Positions 5,265-5,902 of a stretch of DNA of 5,902 nt are shown piece by piece. Position numbers and translations under genes: made by a program. This DNA comes from an uncultured Eubacteriales bacterium (GTDB lineage: Bacteria > Bacillota > Clostridia > Oscillospirales > QAMX01), in assembly GCA_905205975.1 (NCBI GenBank), contig CAJLFQ010000095.1:1-5902 (forward strand), written 5' to 3'. Below the pieces are notes generated by a model that had not been told where the DNA came from, made no database searches, and worked only from the letters and a program-made list of their open reading frames with translations. The stretch's first letter is position 1; the number at the start of each line of letters is the position of its first letter.

Positions 5265-5902
5265 AACAGCTGAATCTTCAGAAGCTGGAAGCAAACCTTG
5301 ACCAGCGCATGCATCAGAATCTCGACGCCTGCAAAATCGGCGGCGCATCCGTGTATGTCCACCAGGACGGCCAGCCGGACTTCATCCGCTGCTACGGCAA
5401 AACGAACACTGACACGGGCGAGGCCATGAACCAAAACGTCACGTTCCGTCTCGCTTCCATGACCAAGCCGATCACGGCCGCTGCCGTCCTGCTGCAAGTG
5501 CAGCGCGGTCTGCTGGATCTGTCTGCGCCGGTGGAAACGTATCTGCCCGCCTTTGCCAACAAGATGGTCGGCAGAGAGCAGGACGGCAAAGTCGTCCCTG
5601 ACCATCCAGTCAAGGAACCGGTGCGTGTTTTTCACCTGCTGACCCATACCAGCGGCGTCATGGCGGCTGATTTTGTCGGTCTGAACCAGCCCATCCCGCG
5701 GGAATGCATGTCCTCTCTCGCGGGCGTCGTGGACTACATCGGCGCGCATGTGCTCCTGTCCAACGACCCGATGGGCAACTCGCTGTACAGCCCCTGCTCT
5801 GCGTTCGACGTTGCGGCTCGTCTGGTCGAAATCACGTCCGGTTTGCCGTATGAAGTTTTCCTGCGCCGGAACCTGTTTGACCCGCTCGATATGCCGGATA
5901 CG
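5261..5902 (+). CDS. Serine beta-lactamase-like hydrolase, 3'-truncated by window edge
   Basis: The first 214 residues are visible and the frame is open to the window end. The protein belongs to the serine beta-lactamase-like superfamily (class C beta-lactamase, D-Ala-D-Ala peptidase, family VIII esterase type). The nucleophile motif SMTK is at 66-69 within FRLASMTKPITAAAVLLQ, giving Ser66 and Lys69. HLLTHTSGV follows at 125-133. The second active-site motif is Tyr177-Ser-Pro, in the form seen in esterase-like members rather than the YxN of true class C enzymes. The segment VEITSGLPYEVFLRRNLFDPLDMPDT is the usual helix after it. The third motif lies beyond the window. The N-terminus is hydrophilic with no signal peptide, so a cytosolic esterase or peptidase is likelier than a secreted beta-lactamase. 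It lies 55 bp after tldE in the same direction and may share its transcript. Substrate is unknown. Confidence 0.9.
   Translation, partial: MKQLNLQKLEANLDQRMHQNLDACKIGGASVYVHQDGQPDFIRCYGKTNTDTGEAMNQNVTFRLASMTKPITAAAVLLQVQRGLLDLSAPVETYLPAFANKMVGREQDGKVVPDHPVKEPVRVFHLLTHTSGVMAADFVGLNQPIPRECMSSLAGVVDYIGAHVLLSNDPMGNSLYSPCSAFDVAARLVEITSGLPYEVFLRRNLFDPLDMPDT

Noticed and set aside
5243..5749. A 168-codon - strand frame opposite the hydrolase gene
   Set aside because: The hydrolase on the + strand has clear SxxK and HLLTHTSG motifs; the antisense frame shows only a mirrored codon pattern.
1..5902. Searched for CRISPR repeats, tRNA genes, insertion-sequence ends and tandem repeats
   Set aside because: By eye I found no repeated spacer pattern, cloverleaf, transposase or tandem repeat. 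The coding density and gene types look like ordinary chromosome.

Overview
The window is about 5.9 kb of fairly GC-rich bacterial DNA with every convincing gene on the + strand. Family membership points to an anaerobic Bacillota of the Clostridia type, possibly an Oscillospiraceae-like lineage. The clues are a DHHW-family protein, a free-standing prolyl-tRNA editing deacylase with the N-terminal form common in Clostridia, Shine-Dalgarno sites of the AGGTGG/GAGGTGA type, and near-consensus housekeeping promoters. The taxonomic call is inference; there is no rRNA or other taxonomic marker here.

Layout: (1) 1-918 is the 3' part of a DHHW-family gene, cut at its 5' end by the window edge. (2) A 100-bp gap with an extended -10 promoter leads to a 191-residue prolyl-tRNA deacylase (1019-1594), closed by a textbook intrinsic terminator (1596-1624). 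(3) A single tspO gene (about 1701-2210) encodes a five-helix TspO/MBR membrane protein. (4) A 261-bp gap (2211-2471) holds a strong 15-bp-stem hairpin (2283-2326), then a perfect TTGACA-N17-TATAAT promoter (2352-2380) and a leader of about 85 nt. (5) This promoter drives tldD (2472-3908) and tldE/pmbA (3919-5205), 10 bp apart and probably translationally coupled. (6) After a 55-bp gap comes the 5' part of a serine beta-lactamase-like hydrolase (5261 to the window end) without a signal peptide. The 55-bp gap contains a 19-codon reading frame whose start overlaps the tldE stop (TAATG) and whose stop overlaps the hydrolase start (ATGA).

How the genes work together: the left half looks like independent single-gene units (cell-envelope acylation-type protein, tRNA proofreading, membrane tetrapyrrole/stress protein). 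The right half looks like one unit: a two-subunit TldD/TldE metallopeptidase that cuts unfolded or modified peptides, followed by a cytosolic beta-lactamase-fold hydrolase. No ribosomal-peptide precursor or maturation enzyme is visible, so the TldDE substrate cannot be assigned. Most of the window is ordinary. The points most worth a second look are the TldDE-hydrolase arrangement, the tiny overlapping frame between them, and the unusually strong promoter.
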